Origin: Bacteroidales bacterium
Lineage (GTDB): Bacteria; Bacteroidota; Bacteroidia; Bacteroidales; Bacteroidaceae
NCBI GenBank assembly: GCA_030523385.1
Contig: JAUNIV010000111.1
Location: 1-7,265 of the forward strand
Reading direction: 5' to 3'
Length of the DNA stretch: 7,265 bases
Position 1 is the first letter of the stretch. Each line of letters begins with the position of its first letter. This document shows positions 1 to 7,030 of the stretch, one piece after another. The notes under the pieces are model-generated. The model was not told the origin of the DNA. It saw only the letters and a program-made list of their open reading frames with translations, and searched no databases. Both the position numbers and the translations under genes were made by a program.

Positions 1-916
1 GATGATTCATGTCCGGGTCATACATGGGACTGGCAGAGAAACGGATGGACCAGCCGTTGGGAAGCTCCGAAGAGAAGGGCAGACCGGAACCACCACCCGT
101 CTTGTCGCCAATGACGGTGACTTTGGGAAGCTGCTTCATCTTGCCCACAAAATCGTTGGTGGCGCTGTATGAACGGCGGTTGGTCAGTACCGCCACCTGC
201 TTCTGCCACCTGACGCGGTCGGTCGAAGGCTCCAGATAGACGGGCTGAGGGGTGGAGAAGTCGTTGTGTCCCGGACCCGTTTTGTGCGACATGTAGCCCG
301 TCAGTACCTTTTCGTTGGTGAAGCGGGCAGCCAGTTTTTCGGCGGTGGTGAGATTGCCGCCCGAATTGTTGCGCACGTCCAATATCAGGCCGTCACACAC
401 GGCAAGCCTGCTCAGAATCTCGTCTAAGTTGCCCTCGCCGATGGCCGACTGGAAGCTGCCGCAATAAATGTAGGCAATGTTATCCTCGAATATCTGGTAG
501 GTCAGACCCGAAGACAGGGCATAGTCTTTCCCTAAATAGACTCGCTGGATGCTGTCGCTGAAGTTGGACGGATAGCTGTCGAACCATTCGCGATATTGCG
601 AGTATTCCCATTTGGTGGAAAGATTGACGTGTCCGTCACGCAGTTCTCTCAGCATATCGGCCAACACCTCGAACAGTTGTTCATTGTTCATGCTGGGCGA
701 GATGCGCTGTGCGTATTCGGTGTGAATCTTGTCCCAATCCAATCCGTATTCCTGTTTTTTGTATTCCAAGAAGCAATACTTCTGGTCGATGATTTGCCAC
801 AATGCCTCGAAGTTGCCTTCGGGGGTGTTGTCATACACGTCCTCCGTGATGCACGAGGTGAGGGGCAGGAGCGAGGCCAGCAGCAAGGCGATGATGCAGT
901 GGGTTATTCTTTTCAT
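1..916 (-). CDS. S41-family (tricorn-like) peptidase lipoprotein, C-terminus outside window
   Basis: Partial gene: 305 residues are visible and the reading frame stays open at base 1. Residues 1-22 are a lipoprotein signal: a basic start, a hydrophobic stretch and the lipobox LTSC with Cys22. ITED follows, an acidic start compatible with surface export in Bacteroidota. Residues about 36-72 resemble the small N-terminal domain of tricorn-type S41 peptidases. LRDGHVNL (92-99) carries the likely catalytic His96. DVRNNSGGNL (180-189) is the conserved core-strand motif. SYSATND (249-255) holds the likely nucleophile Ser251. The Lys used by C-terminal processing proteases is Gly276 here (GDKTGGGSG, 270-278), and there is no room for a PDZ domain, so this fits the tricorn/S41B branch rather than Prc/CtpA. 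The tricorn Glu would lie just past the window edge. Expected role: periplasmic or surface proteolysis; the substrate is unknown. It starts 9 nt after the previous stop, so it is probably co-transcribed with that gene. Confidence 0.9.
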   Translation of the reverse strand, partial: MKRITHCIIALLLASLLPLTSCITEDVYDNTPEGNFEALWQIIDQKYCFLEYKKQEYGLDWDKIHTEYAQRISPSMNNEQLFEVLADMLRELRDGHVNLSTKWEYSQYREWFDSYPSNFSDSIQRVYLGKDYALSSGLTYQIFEDNIAYIYCGSFQSAIGEGNLDEILSRLAVCDGLILDVRNNSGGNLTTAEKLAARFTNEKVLTGYMSHKTGPGHNDFSTPQPVYLEPSTDRVRWQKQVAVLTNRRSYSATNDFVGKMKQLPKVTVIGDKTGGGSGLPFSSELPNGWSIRFSASPMYDPDMNH

Positions 917-925
917 ATCAGTTTA

Positions 926-1768
926 TCAGTAGGGGCTTACGCCGGAGGGCATGGCCACTTTGTTTTTACCTTTTAATAAATAGAAGTTCTTTACGAAGCC
1001 CAATATGAAGGCGTGTGACCAGGTGTGGCTTTTCAGATGATTCACCTGGGCCTGCTGGATGTCGCACACGTAGCCGAAACGCATGTTGACCGAACGGATG
1101 GGAAAGTCCAGCGTAAGGAACTGGCGTAGCGAAGGCTGGTTGTGCAGCGAGGTGAAGAGCACGTTCTTCCCGCCGTGCTTCAGGCTGAATATTTCGTAGT
1201 AAGACTGTCCATACTCGGGCGAGAACATAATGCCCATAAGTGGCAGGTTGGCTTGATAGCGTGCCACTAAAGGATAATTCCCGATGCGGAAACGGTAGAT
1301 CACCATGCCCGAAGCCGCCAGATTGGCGTAGGCTTTGGCTTGGGCCGGGTTGTTGGAGTTGCGCAGGTTATAGACGAAGCCTCCGTTGATGTCCAGCAGC
1401 GGGCCGGCCAGTGTCTTCAGTTTTTCCGACAGGCGGAACTGGTAGTGCAGGGCATAGTTCCAGTTCACCAGTCCGGCCATCTCGCTGCCTGTCCCTGCCC
1501 GGTTCTCGGTCAGCGACAGGTGTCCTTGGAACAGACTTTGAACAGACACGCGGCCGTCCATCAGCTTGGTCATGCGCATGCTTTCGCGCAAGATGCGCAC
1601 CTCCGGTCCGGTGTACTCGGCGGGCGAAAGATAAGTGTCCAGAATGTTGGTGAACCCTACGCCGTAGAGCGTAGCCCGCATCACGTAGCGGTTGGCCTGC
1701 AAGCTGTCCTCCTGCGCCTGCATTGGCAGGGCAAGGAGAAGCAGCAGCCATGTTATCAGTTTCTTCAT
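926..1768 (-). CDS. Secreted, probable outer-membrane protein of unknown function (DUF3316-like)
   Basis: A 280-aa protein with a clear type I signal peptide: MKK, a Leu-rich core, and probable cleavage after PMQA at residue 18. The mature part alternates polar and aromatic/hydrophobic residues in many short segments, for example the stretches around NWNYALHYQFRL, SGMVIYRFRIGNYPLVARY and NMRFGYVCDI. It ends with a region containing HAFILGFVKNFYLL. This pattern suggests a small outer-membrane beta-barrel. It resembles Bacteroides proteins annotated as DUF3316; I recall this from memory and have not checked it. No catalytic motif is apparent. The start is the ATG 4 nt after the parC stop, with no recognisable Shine-Dalgarno. 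The gene ends in tandem stops (TGA then TAA) 9 nt before the S41 lipoprotein gene. Co-transcription with parC looks likely from the spacing. The function is unknown, and the barrel prediction is inference. Confidence 0.88.
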   Translation of the reverse strand: MKKLITWLLLLLALPMQAQEDSLQANRYVMRATLYGVGFTNILDTYLSPAEYTGPEVRILRESMRMTKLMDGRVSVQSLFQGHLSLTENRAGTGSEMAGLVNWNYALHYQFRLSEKLKTLAGPLLDINGGFVYNLRNSNNPAQAKAYANLAASGMVIYRFRIGNYPLVARYQANLPLMGIMFSPEYGQSYYEIFSLKHGGKNVLFTSLHNQPSLRQFLTLDFPIRSVNMRFGYVCDIQQAQVNHLKSHTWSHAFILGFVKNFYLLKGKNKVAMPSGVSPY

Positions 1769-1772
1769 GAGT

Positions 1773-4451
1773 TTAGAATAGTTTCATCTGACCGGTTATT
1801 TCGTCTATGATGTCGCTCTCGCTTTTACCGTGGTCGGGGTCTTCTATCACGGGCGTTTCTTCTTCGGGAGTTTGCTCTTCGGCTGTCTCCTCTTCGGGGA
1901 ACCGCAGCGGCTCCAGTTCCTTGACGGACTCTACGCTGAACGTAGTGATTCGCTTGCCCCTTGCCTTGTAGCTCTTCACCCCGATGAATGTTTCCACGTC
2001 TATCTCCAATGGCTCGCGGAAAGCATCGTGTCCGCCGAAGGTCACCTGTATGCGTGGATAGACGGTGCTGGTGAGCAGGATGGCGCGGCTGTCTTTGTTT
2101 TCGCCCAAATAGTTGAGCTTGCGCGAGGACGATTCGAAGGTGAACCGTTTCAAATACGGATAACCTTGGTCGGCATCAAAGAGGGCAGCAGACCACACCT
2201 TGCCCGGCTCGAACTTCTCGATGACCTGTATGCCGGGGTCGTAGTGGTTGTTCAGGTCGAAGTTGGTGGTATAAAATTCGCCGTTCTCGTGTACCACCAA
2301 TATCAGGTCTTCACTCTGGAACTCGCCCAAATATTCCCCGCGTTCGTCGTAGTTCAGTCTGAACACATCGCGGTCGAACCACACTTTGCGTCCGCCCAAT
2401 GTGGAGCCTCCCCGGTGCTTTAGGGCTATCTTGTGTACGTCGAACTTCGTCAGGATGTTGCCCATAGACTGCCGTCCCTTGATGTTGATGTCGCTGAAAT
2501 CCTTTTCGAGCACTATCTTCTTGATGCGCGGATTGGGCTTCAGCGTAATCTTTATCACTTCGGCCTCGCCGTTGGGGTTGGCCGTGAAATAGACGATGCG
2601 CGAACCCGGATTGCCTTGGGTCACGTCATACTCGCGGTCGCGGGTGATAGAGGTGATGTTGAAACGCTTGATGAAGTGGAAACCATCCTTGCCGTCGCGA
2701 TACACCACATTGTATATGGTACGCTTGTCGTTCTTCTTGAATATGTTGACATAGAGAATGTTTTTGCCCACAAACATCTTGTCGGCCACGCGCACCACCT
2801 TGTACTTTCCGTCCTTATAGAATATCACCACGTCGTCTATGTCCGAACAGTTGGCCACAAATTCGTCTTTCTTCAGCGATGTGCCTATGAACCCTTCTTC
2901 GCGGTTGATGTAGAGCTTTTCGTTGGCTTCCACCACTTTGGCTGCTTCTATGGTGTCGAAGTTGCGCAGCTCCGTGCGGCGCGGGTAGCGGCTGCCGTAT
3001 TTCTCTTTCAGCGTGTTATACCAGTCGATGGTGTAATCCACGATGTGGGCCAGATGATTGTCGATTTCCGCTATCTGTTCTTTGATGCGGGCTATGTACT
3101 CATCCGCCTTGTCCTTGTTGAACTTCAGGATGCGTGCCATCTTGATGTCCAACAGCTTCAGGATGTCTTCTTTCGTCACCTCGCGCACAAACTGCGGATA
3201 GAAGGGCGTGAGCCGTTCGTCGATGAACTCGCAGGCGGCATCGGTGTTTTCGGATTGCTCGAAGCGCACTTCCTTGTAGATGCGTTCTTCGATGAATATC
3301 TTCTCTAACGAGGCAAAGTGCAGCGTCTCCAACAATTCTCCGCGCTGTATCTCCAGTTCGCGCCGGAGCAATGCCAGCGTATTGTCGGCCGACTTCCGCA
3401 GCACGGCGCTTACCGTGAGGAAGTGGGGCTTCTTCGCATCAATGACGCAGCAGTTGGGCGAGATGCTCACCTCGCAGTCCGTGAAGGCATAAAGCGCATC
3501 CAGCGTCTTGTCCGACGATACGCCCGGAGCTAAGTGTACCAATATCTCCACCTTTTCCGACGTAAGGTCCTCCACCTTGCGTATCTTTATCTTGCCCTTC
3601 TCGCTGGCTTTCACTATGGAGTCGCACACACCGGGCACCGTCTTGCCGAAAGGCACTTCGGTGATGGCCAGTGTCTTGTTGTCTAATTTGGTGATTTTTG
3701 CTCTCACTTTCACCACGCCGCCGCGTTCGCCGTCGTTGTAGCGTGACACGTCGATGGAGCCACCCGTCTGGAAGTCGGGGAAAAGCTTGAAGTCTTCACC
3801 GCGCAGGTAGGCTATGGAAGCATCGCAAAGTTCATTGAAGTTGTGAGGCAGAATCTTCGACGAAAGTCCCACGGCAATACCTTCCACTCCCTGAGCGAGC
3901 AGGAGCGGGAATTTCACGGGCAGCGTGATGGGCTCTTTGTTGCGTCCGTCGTAAGACGATTGCCATTCGGTGGTCTTCGGATTGAACACTACGTCCAGTG
4001 CGAACTTGGAAAGGCGTGCCTCGATATAACGCGGTGCGGCGGCTCCGTCGCCCGTCAGGATGTTTCCCCAGTTTCCCTGGCAGTCTATCAGCAGGTCTTT
4101 CTGTCCCAACTGCACCAATGCATCGCCGATGGAGGCATCGCCGTGCGGATGGAACTGCATGGTATGTCCCACGATGTTGGCCACTTTGTTGTATCGCCCG
4201 TCGTCCAGCCTCTTCATGCTGTGGAGGATGCGTCGCTGCACGGGCTTCAGCCCGTCGTTGAGGTGGGGCACGGCACGTTCGAGGATTACGTACGAAGCAT
4301 AATCCAAAAACCAGTTCTGATACATGCCGCTCAACTGATATTTCACGCCTGCATCCTTCATGTCGGCCGGCTTGTAGTCCGAGTGTTCGCTGCCCGAAGC
4401 CGGCAAATTTTCATCGTTCTGCTCTTCTTTTTCAATGAAATCGTCGCTCAT
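1773..4451 (-). CDS. parC: DNA topoisomerase IV subunit A (ParC)
   Basis: An 892-aa type IIA topoisomerase A subunit. It forms the DNA-breaking half of topoisomerase IV, which with ParE separates linked daughter chromosomes using ATP. Residues about 35-500 are the breakage-reunion core: LNDGLKPVQRRIL (64-76), HPHGDASIGD (101-110) in the quinolone-resistance region, and AAAPRYIEARL (137-147) with the DNA-linking Tyr142. Residues 440-480 fit the coiled-coil connector. Residues 515-845 form the C-terminal beta-pinwheel, with KGRQSMGNILTK (658-669) and ARGKRI (830-835) typical of Bacteroidota ParC, and no canonical GyrA-box. An acidic tail of Glu/Asp/Pro/Thr follows at 846-892. HPHGDASIGD and the lack of a GyrA-box favour ParC over GyrA; neither is decisive without an alignment. 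No parE is adjacent on either side, unlike the parE-parC pairs in many bacteria. It is the first gene of the minus-strand run and is divergent from glyS. Confidence 0.93.
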   Translation of the reverse strand: MSDDFIEKEEQNDENLPASGSEHSDYKPADMKDAGVKYQLSGMYQNWFLDYASYVILERAVPHLNDGLKPVQRRILHSMKRLDDGRYNKVANIVGHTMQFHPHGDASIGDALVQLGQKDLLIDCQGNWGNILTGDGAAAPRYIEARLSKFALDVVFNPKTTEWQSSYDGRNKEPITLPVKFPLLLAQGVEGIAVGLSSKILPHNFNELCDASIAYLRGEDFKLFPDFQTGGSIDVSRYNDGERGGVVKVRAKITKLDNKTLAITEVPFGKTVPGVCDSIVKASEKGKIKIRKVEDLTSEKVEILVHLAPGVSSDKTLDALYAFTDCEVSISPNCCVIDAKKPHFLTVSAVLRKSADNTLALLRRELEIQRGELLETLHFASLEKIFIEERIYKEVRFEQSENTDAACEFIDERLTPFYPQFVREVTKEDILKLLDIKMARILKFNKDKADEYIARIKEQIAEIDNHLAHIVDYTIDWYNTLKEKYGSRYPRRTELRNFDTIEAAKVVEANEKLYINREEGFIGTSLKKDEFVANCSDIDDVVIFYKDGKYKVVRVADKMFVGKNILYVNIFKKNDKRTIYNVVYRDGKDGFHFIKRFNITSITRDREYDVTQGNPGSRIVYFTANPNGEAEVIKITLKPNPRIKKIVLEKDFSDINIKGRQSMGNILTKFDVHKIALKHRGGSTLGGRKVWFDRDVFRLNYDERGEYLGEFQSEDLILVVHENGEFYTTNFDLNNHYDPGIQVIEKFEPGKVWSAALFDADQGYPYLKRFTFESSSRKLNYLGENKDSRAILLTSTVYPRIQVTFGGHDAFREPLEIDVETFIGVKSYKARGKRITTFSVESVKELEPLRFPEEETAEEQTPEEETPVIEDPDHGKSESDIIDEITGQMKLF

Positions 4452-4489
4452 ATATATTTAAATTCCTTAATGTTCTGATGATATGATGG

Positions 4490-4497
4490 CAAAAATA
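4490..4497 (-). promoter_or_regulatory. Candidate -7 element for parC
   Basis: Read on the minus strand this is TATTTTTG, a full match to the Bacteroides primary-sigma -7 consensus TAnnTTTG. It lies 38 nt before the parC ATG, giving a leader of roughly 30-35 nt. The matching -33 region (about 4518-4520) reads ATG rather than TTG, so only one of the two elements is strong. The call rests on motif match and position; no transcript start is known here. Confidence 0.5.
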
Positions 4498-4498
4498 C

Positions 4499-4518
4499 GA
4501 TTTTTCCCGAAAAAAATC
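4499..4518. repeat. Short inverted repeat between the divergent promoters
   Basis: GATTTTT (4499-4505) and AAAAATC (4512-4518) are complementary 7-nt arms around a 6-nt centre, CCCGAA. The repeat sits exactly between the outward-facing -7 elements of parC and glyS. It could be an operator or simply AT-rich spacer; the arms are short and A/T-dominated, so chance is a real possibility. Confidence 0.35.
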
Positions 4519-4520
4519 AT

Positions 4521-4528
4521 TTACTTTG
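4521..4528 (+). promoter_or_regulatory. Candidate -7 element for glyS
   Basis: TTACTTTG matches the Bacteroides -7 consensus TAnnTTTG at five of six fixed positions. It is the only TTTG on the plus strand of the spacer. It would give a leader of about 70 nt before the glyS ATG at 4603. The expected -33 site, about 20 nt upstream, reads CGA, so this is a weak call. Confidence 0.35.
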
Positions 4529-4602
4529 CACATTATTTCGTCCTTATTAAAGGTTAAGTACAGGAAAAGACAACTAAAGTGTAAGAATAAACAGATAAGA
4601 AA

Positions 4603-6144
4603 ATGGCACAAGAAGATGTTTTTAAGAAATTAGTTTCGCATTGCAAAGAGTATGGTTTTGTGTTTCCGTCGAGCGATATCTACGACGGACTGGGCGCCGT
4701 GTATGATTACGGACAGATGGGAGTGGAGTTGAAAAACAACATCAAGCAATATTGGTGGCAGAGCATGGTGCTGCTGCACGAGAATATTGTGGGAATCGAC
4801 TCGGCCATCTTTATGCACCCCACTATCTGGAAGGCTTCCGGACACGTGGATGCGTTCAACGACCCGCTGATAGACAACCGCGACTCTAAGAAACGCTATC
4901 GTGCCGACGTGCTGATAGAAGACCAGCTGGCCAAATACGATGAAAAGATAAACAAGGAAGTGGCAAAGGCTGCCAAGCGTTTTGGCGACTCCTTCGACGA
5001 AGCACAGTTCCGCAGTACCAATGCCCGCGTGCTGGAGCATCAGGCTAAGCGTGACGCCCTGCACGAACGCTTTGCCAAGGCTCTGAACGACAATGACCTG
5101 GCCGAACTCCGCCAGATTATCCTGGATGAAGAAATCGTTTGTCCCATCTCGGGCACCAAGAACTGGACCGAAGTGCGTCAGTTCAACCTGATGTTTACCA
5201 CCGAAATGGGTTCTACGGCCGATGGCTCCATGAAGATTTACCTTCGTCCCGAAACGGCACAGGGTATCTTCGTGAACTACCTGAACGTGCAGAAGACCGG
5301 ACGTATGAAGATTCCTTTCGGTATCGCCCAGATAGGTAAGGCATTCCGCAATGAAATCGTGGCCCGCCAGTTCATCTTCCGCATGCGCGAGTTCGAGCAG
5401 ATGGAAATGCAGTTCTTCGTAAAGCCGGGCACCGAACTGGATTGGTTCAAGAAATGGAAGGAAATCCGCCTGAAGTGGCACAAGGCTTTGGGATTCGGCG
5501 ATGACCACTACCGTTATCACGATCACGACAAGCTGGCCCACTATGCCAATGCCGCTACCGACATCGAGTTCCTGATGCCTTTCGGCTTCAAGGAAGTGGA
5601 AGGTATCCACAGCCGCACCAACTTCGACTTGAGCCAGCACGAGAAATATTCGGGCAAGAGCATCAAATACTTCGACCCCGAACTGAACGAAAGCTACACG
5701 CCGTATGTCATCGAGACTTCCATCGGTGTGGACCGTATGTTCCTGAGCGTGATGAGTGCCGCCTATACGGAAGAGAAGTTGGAAAACGGCGAAAGCCGCG
5801 TGGTATTGAAGTTGCCTGCTGCATTGGCTCCCGTGAAGTTGGCAGTCATGCCGTTGGTAAAGAAAGACGGTCTGCCCGAAAAGGCCCGCGAGATTATGGA
5901 CGACTTGAAGTTCCACTTCCACTGCCAGTACGACGAGAAGGACAGCATCGGCAAGCGTTACCGCCGTCAGGATGCCATCGGTACTCCCTATTGCATCACC
6001 GTGGATCATCAGACACTGGAAGACAACTGCGTGACGCTGCGTAATCGCGATACCATGCAGCAAGAGCGCGTAGCCATCTCCGAACTGAACAACATCATAG
6101 CCGACAAGGTGAGCATCACCAGTTTGCTGAAGACATTGCAATAA
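4603..6144 (+). CDS. glyS: Glycine--tRNA ligase (class II, single-chain homodimer type)
   Basis: A 513-aa cytoplasmic enzyme that charges tRNA-Gly with glycine using ATP. It is the single-polypeptide alpha2 type (also called GlyQS), not the split alpha/beta enzyme of E. coli. Residues 76-89 (WKASGHVDAFNDPL) cover motif 1. RPETAQ (215-220) lies in the glycine/ATP pocket. FRNEI to REFEQMEMQFF (248-272) is class II motif 2, and ETSIGVDRMF (371-380) is motif 3. Residues about 411-513 form the class II anticodon-binding domain, with DEKDSIGKRYRRQDAIGTPY (444-463) characteristic of it. CPISGTKNWTE (180-190) has only one Cys, where some bacterial and archaeal homologues have a zinc-type CPxC; the eukaryotic enzymes also lack it as I recall. 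Length is normal for the family. The ATG follows an A-rich leader without a Shine-Dalgarno, usual for this group. The next gene starts 26 nt downstream on the same strand, so the two probably form an operon. Confidence 0.97.
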   Translation: MAQEDVFKKLVSHCKEYGFVFPSSDIYDGLGAVYDYGQMGVELKNNIKQYWWQSMVLLHENIVGIDSAIFMHPTIWKASGHVDAFNDPLIDNRDSKKRYRADVLIEDQLAKYDEKINKEVAKAAKRFGDSFDEAQFRSTNARVLEHQAKRDALHERFAKALNDNDLAELRQIILDEEIVCPISGTKNWTEVRQFNLMFTTEMGSTADGSMKIYLRPETAQGIFVNYLNVQKTGRMKIPFGIAQIGKAFRNEIVARQFIFRMREFEQMEMQFFVKPGTELDWFKKWKEIRLKWHKALGFGDDHYRYHDHDKLAHYANAATDIEFLMPFGFKEVEGIHSRTNFDLSQHEKYSGKSIKYFDPELNESYTPYVIETSIGVDRMFLSVMSAAYTEEKLENGESRVVLKLPAALAPVKLAVMPLVKKDGLPEKAREIMDDLKFHFHCQYDEKDSIGKRYRRQDAIGTPYCITVDHQTLEDNCVTLRNRDTMQQERVAISELNNIIADKVSITSLLKTLQ

Positions 6145-6170
6145 CAATATCTATACCTTATATATATAAT

Positions 6171-6824
6171 ATGAATAAAAGTATTCTTTGGCTGTTGGGT
6201 CTGTTGCTGGCTGTTTCTTTTGCCACGATTTCGTGCAGCGAAACAGATGGTACGGTAGACCAGTATGCCGATTGGGAAGAGCGCAACCAGCATTACATAG
6301 ACTCCATTGCCACGGTGGCTGAGGCTAATCAAGGCGATGAGGTGGGGCAGTGGAGGATTATCCGTTCCTACAAGCTTCCGCCGTTGGCTATGACCGAGAC
6401 AGGCAATGTGAGTGACAATGTGTATTGCAAGATTCTTGCCAAAGGAGAAGGTACGGTTTCTCCATTGTTTACCGACACTGCAGGTGTACACTATCGCGGG
6501 AAATTTATAGATGGTTCGGTCTTTAGTCAGAGCTATCAAGGTGAATTGGATTTGAATTTTGCCGTGCCTTCCTATTCTCCCAGTCTGGATGAATATGGCA
6601 ATGTGAGTGATTTTGTGGTTGGACCTAAGACGGCAACCATGCAAATGCATGTGGGTGACAGATGGGAAATATACATTCCATACCAATTGGGATACGGAGA
6701 AAGCGGCAATGAATCTATTCGGGGATATTCTACCTTGATATTTGATTGGTATCTAGTTGATATCATTCCTCTGAAGAGCAATGAAAGAAGCATCTCCGAG
6801 GCTTCGGAAGATGAAGAGAACTGA
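6171..6824 (+). CDS. FKBP-type peptidyl-prolyl isomerase-like lipoprotein, altered active site
   Basis: A 217-aa protein. Residues 1-22 are a hydrophobic lipoprotein signal ending ATISC (Cys22), a loose lipobox with Thr at -3. SETDG follows, an acidic start compatible with surface display. Residues about 25-90 are a polar N-terminal segment. The FKBP fold covers roughly 95-200: GVHYRGKFIDGSVF (105-118), then MHVGDRWEIYIPYQLGYGESG (159-179, split over two strands), and STLIFDWYLVDI (187-198). FKBP family members catalyse prolyl cis-trans isomerisation and act as folding factors. Tyr108, Phe118, Tyr175 and Phe191 of the FKBP12 pocket are kept. The Asp37 equivalent is Ser119, and the pocket Trp59 aligns with about Lys153, after an expanded loop at 132-148. 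Activity is therefore uncertain. It ends in an acidic Ser/Glu tail. It follows glyS by 26 nt and is closed by the terminator at 6847-6889. Its 3' part looks more AT-rich than glyS or parC. Confidence 0.88.
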   Translation: MNKSILWLLGLLLAVSFATISCSETDGTVDQYADWEERNQHYIDSIATVAEANQGDEVGQWRIIRSYKLPPLAMTETGNVSDNVYCKILAKGEGTVSPLFTDTAGVHYRGKFIDGSVFSQSYQGELDLNFAVPSYSPSLDEYGNVSDFVVGPKTATMQMHVGDRWEIYIPYQLGYGESGNESIRGYSTLIFDWYLVDIIPLKSNERSISEASEDEEN

Positions 6825-6846
6825 TTATTTAGAAAAATAATATTAG

Positions 6847-6889
6847 AAGAAAGGGTATCAGAAGTGTTTGGCTTTTGATACCCTTTCTT
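6847..6889 (+). terminator. Rho-independent terminator of the glyS-FKBP unit
   Basis: A perfect 14-bp inverted repeat, AAGAAAGGGTATCA (6847-6860) and TGATACCCTTTCTT (6876-6889). The stem can extend inward by four more pairs (one G-U), leaving a 7-nt loop at 6865-6871. The U-rich stretch is the 3' arm of the stem rather than a long run after it. It begins 22 nt after the FKBP stop codon. The symmetric arms (A-rich left, T-rich right) mean it could also stop transcription from the other strand. Confidence 0.85.
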
Positions 6890-6933
6890 ATCTGTTGCAG
6901 TCTGTATCCGTCCCTTGTCGTTGTGGGTGAGTA

Positions 6934-7014
6934 TTTAAAAAAAGAACGAAAACCTATGGGTATATCGTTTGAAAAGGCTTATTGTGTAGCTTGATCTTTA
7001 AAAAAAGGACAAAA
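6934..7014. repeat. Imperfect 18-nt A-tract direct repeat, two copies
   Basis: TTTAAAAAAAGAACGAAAA starts at 6934 and TTTAAAAAAAGGACAAAAA starts at 6997. They match at 16 of the first 18 positions, and their starts are 63 nt apart, close to six helical turns. The second copy ends about 16 nt before the -33 element of the downstream promoter. Possible roles are protein binding or DNA bending; base composition alone could account for part of the match. Confidence 0.5.
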
Positions 7015-7030
7015 ATAGTAAAAATAGACC

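Noticed and set aside
86..91. Loss of the catalytic Lys in the S41 protease (Gly276), suggesting a dead enzyme.
   Set aside because: Tricorn-like S41 members do not use that Lys. The His in LRDGH and Ser251 are present, so the change fits the subfamily rather than inactivation.
2433..3308. A 291-codon plus-strand open frame inside parC, and similar ones at 1830-2423 and 3843-4478.
   Set aside because: All are antisense to continuous, well-conserved topoisomerase sequence and have Val/His/Phe-rich shadow composition.
5140..5172. Loss of the CPxC-type Cys pattern in glycyl-tRNA synthetase (CPISGTKNWTE) as a defect.
   Set aside because: The rest of the enzyme is intact, and homologues without this metal-binding pattern are known, so I read it as normal lineage variation.
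4630..6147. A 505-codon open frame on the minus strand, opposite glyS.
   Set aside because: It lies almost wholly antisense to a clear glycyl-tRNA synthetase. The translation is rich in Val/His/Gln/Leu with no recognisable domain, as expected from the complement of a strongly biased gene.
6009..6686. A 225-codon minus-strand open frame across the glyS end and the FKBP-like gene.
   Set aside because: It spans two plus-strand genes with sound signals and shows no family features.
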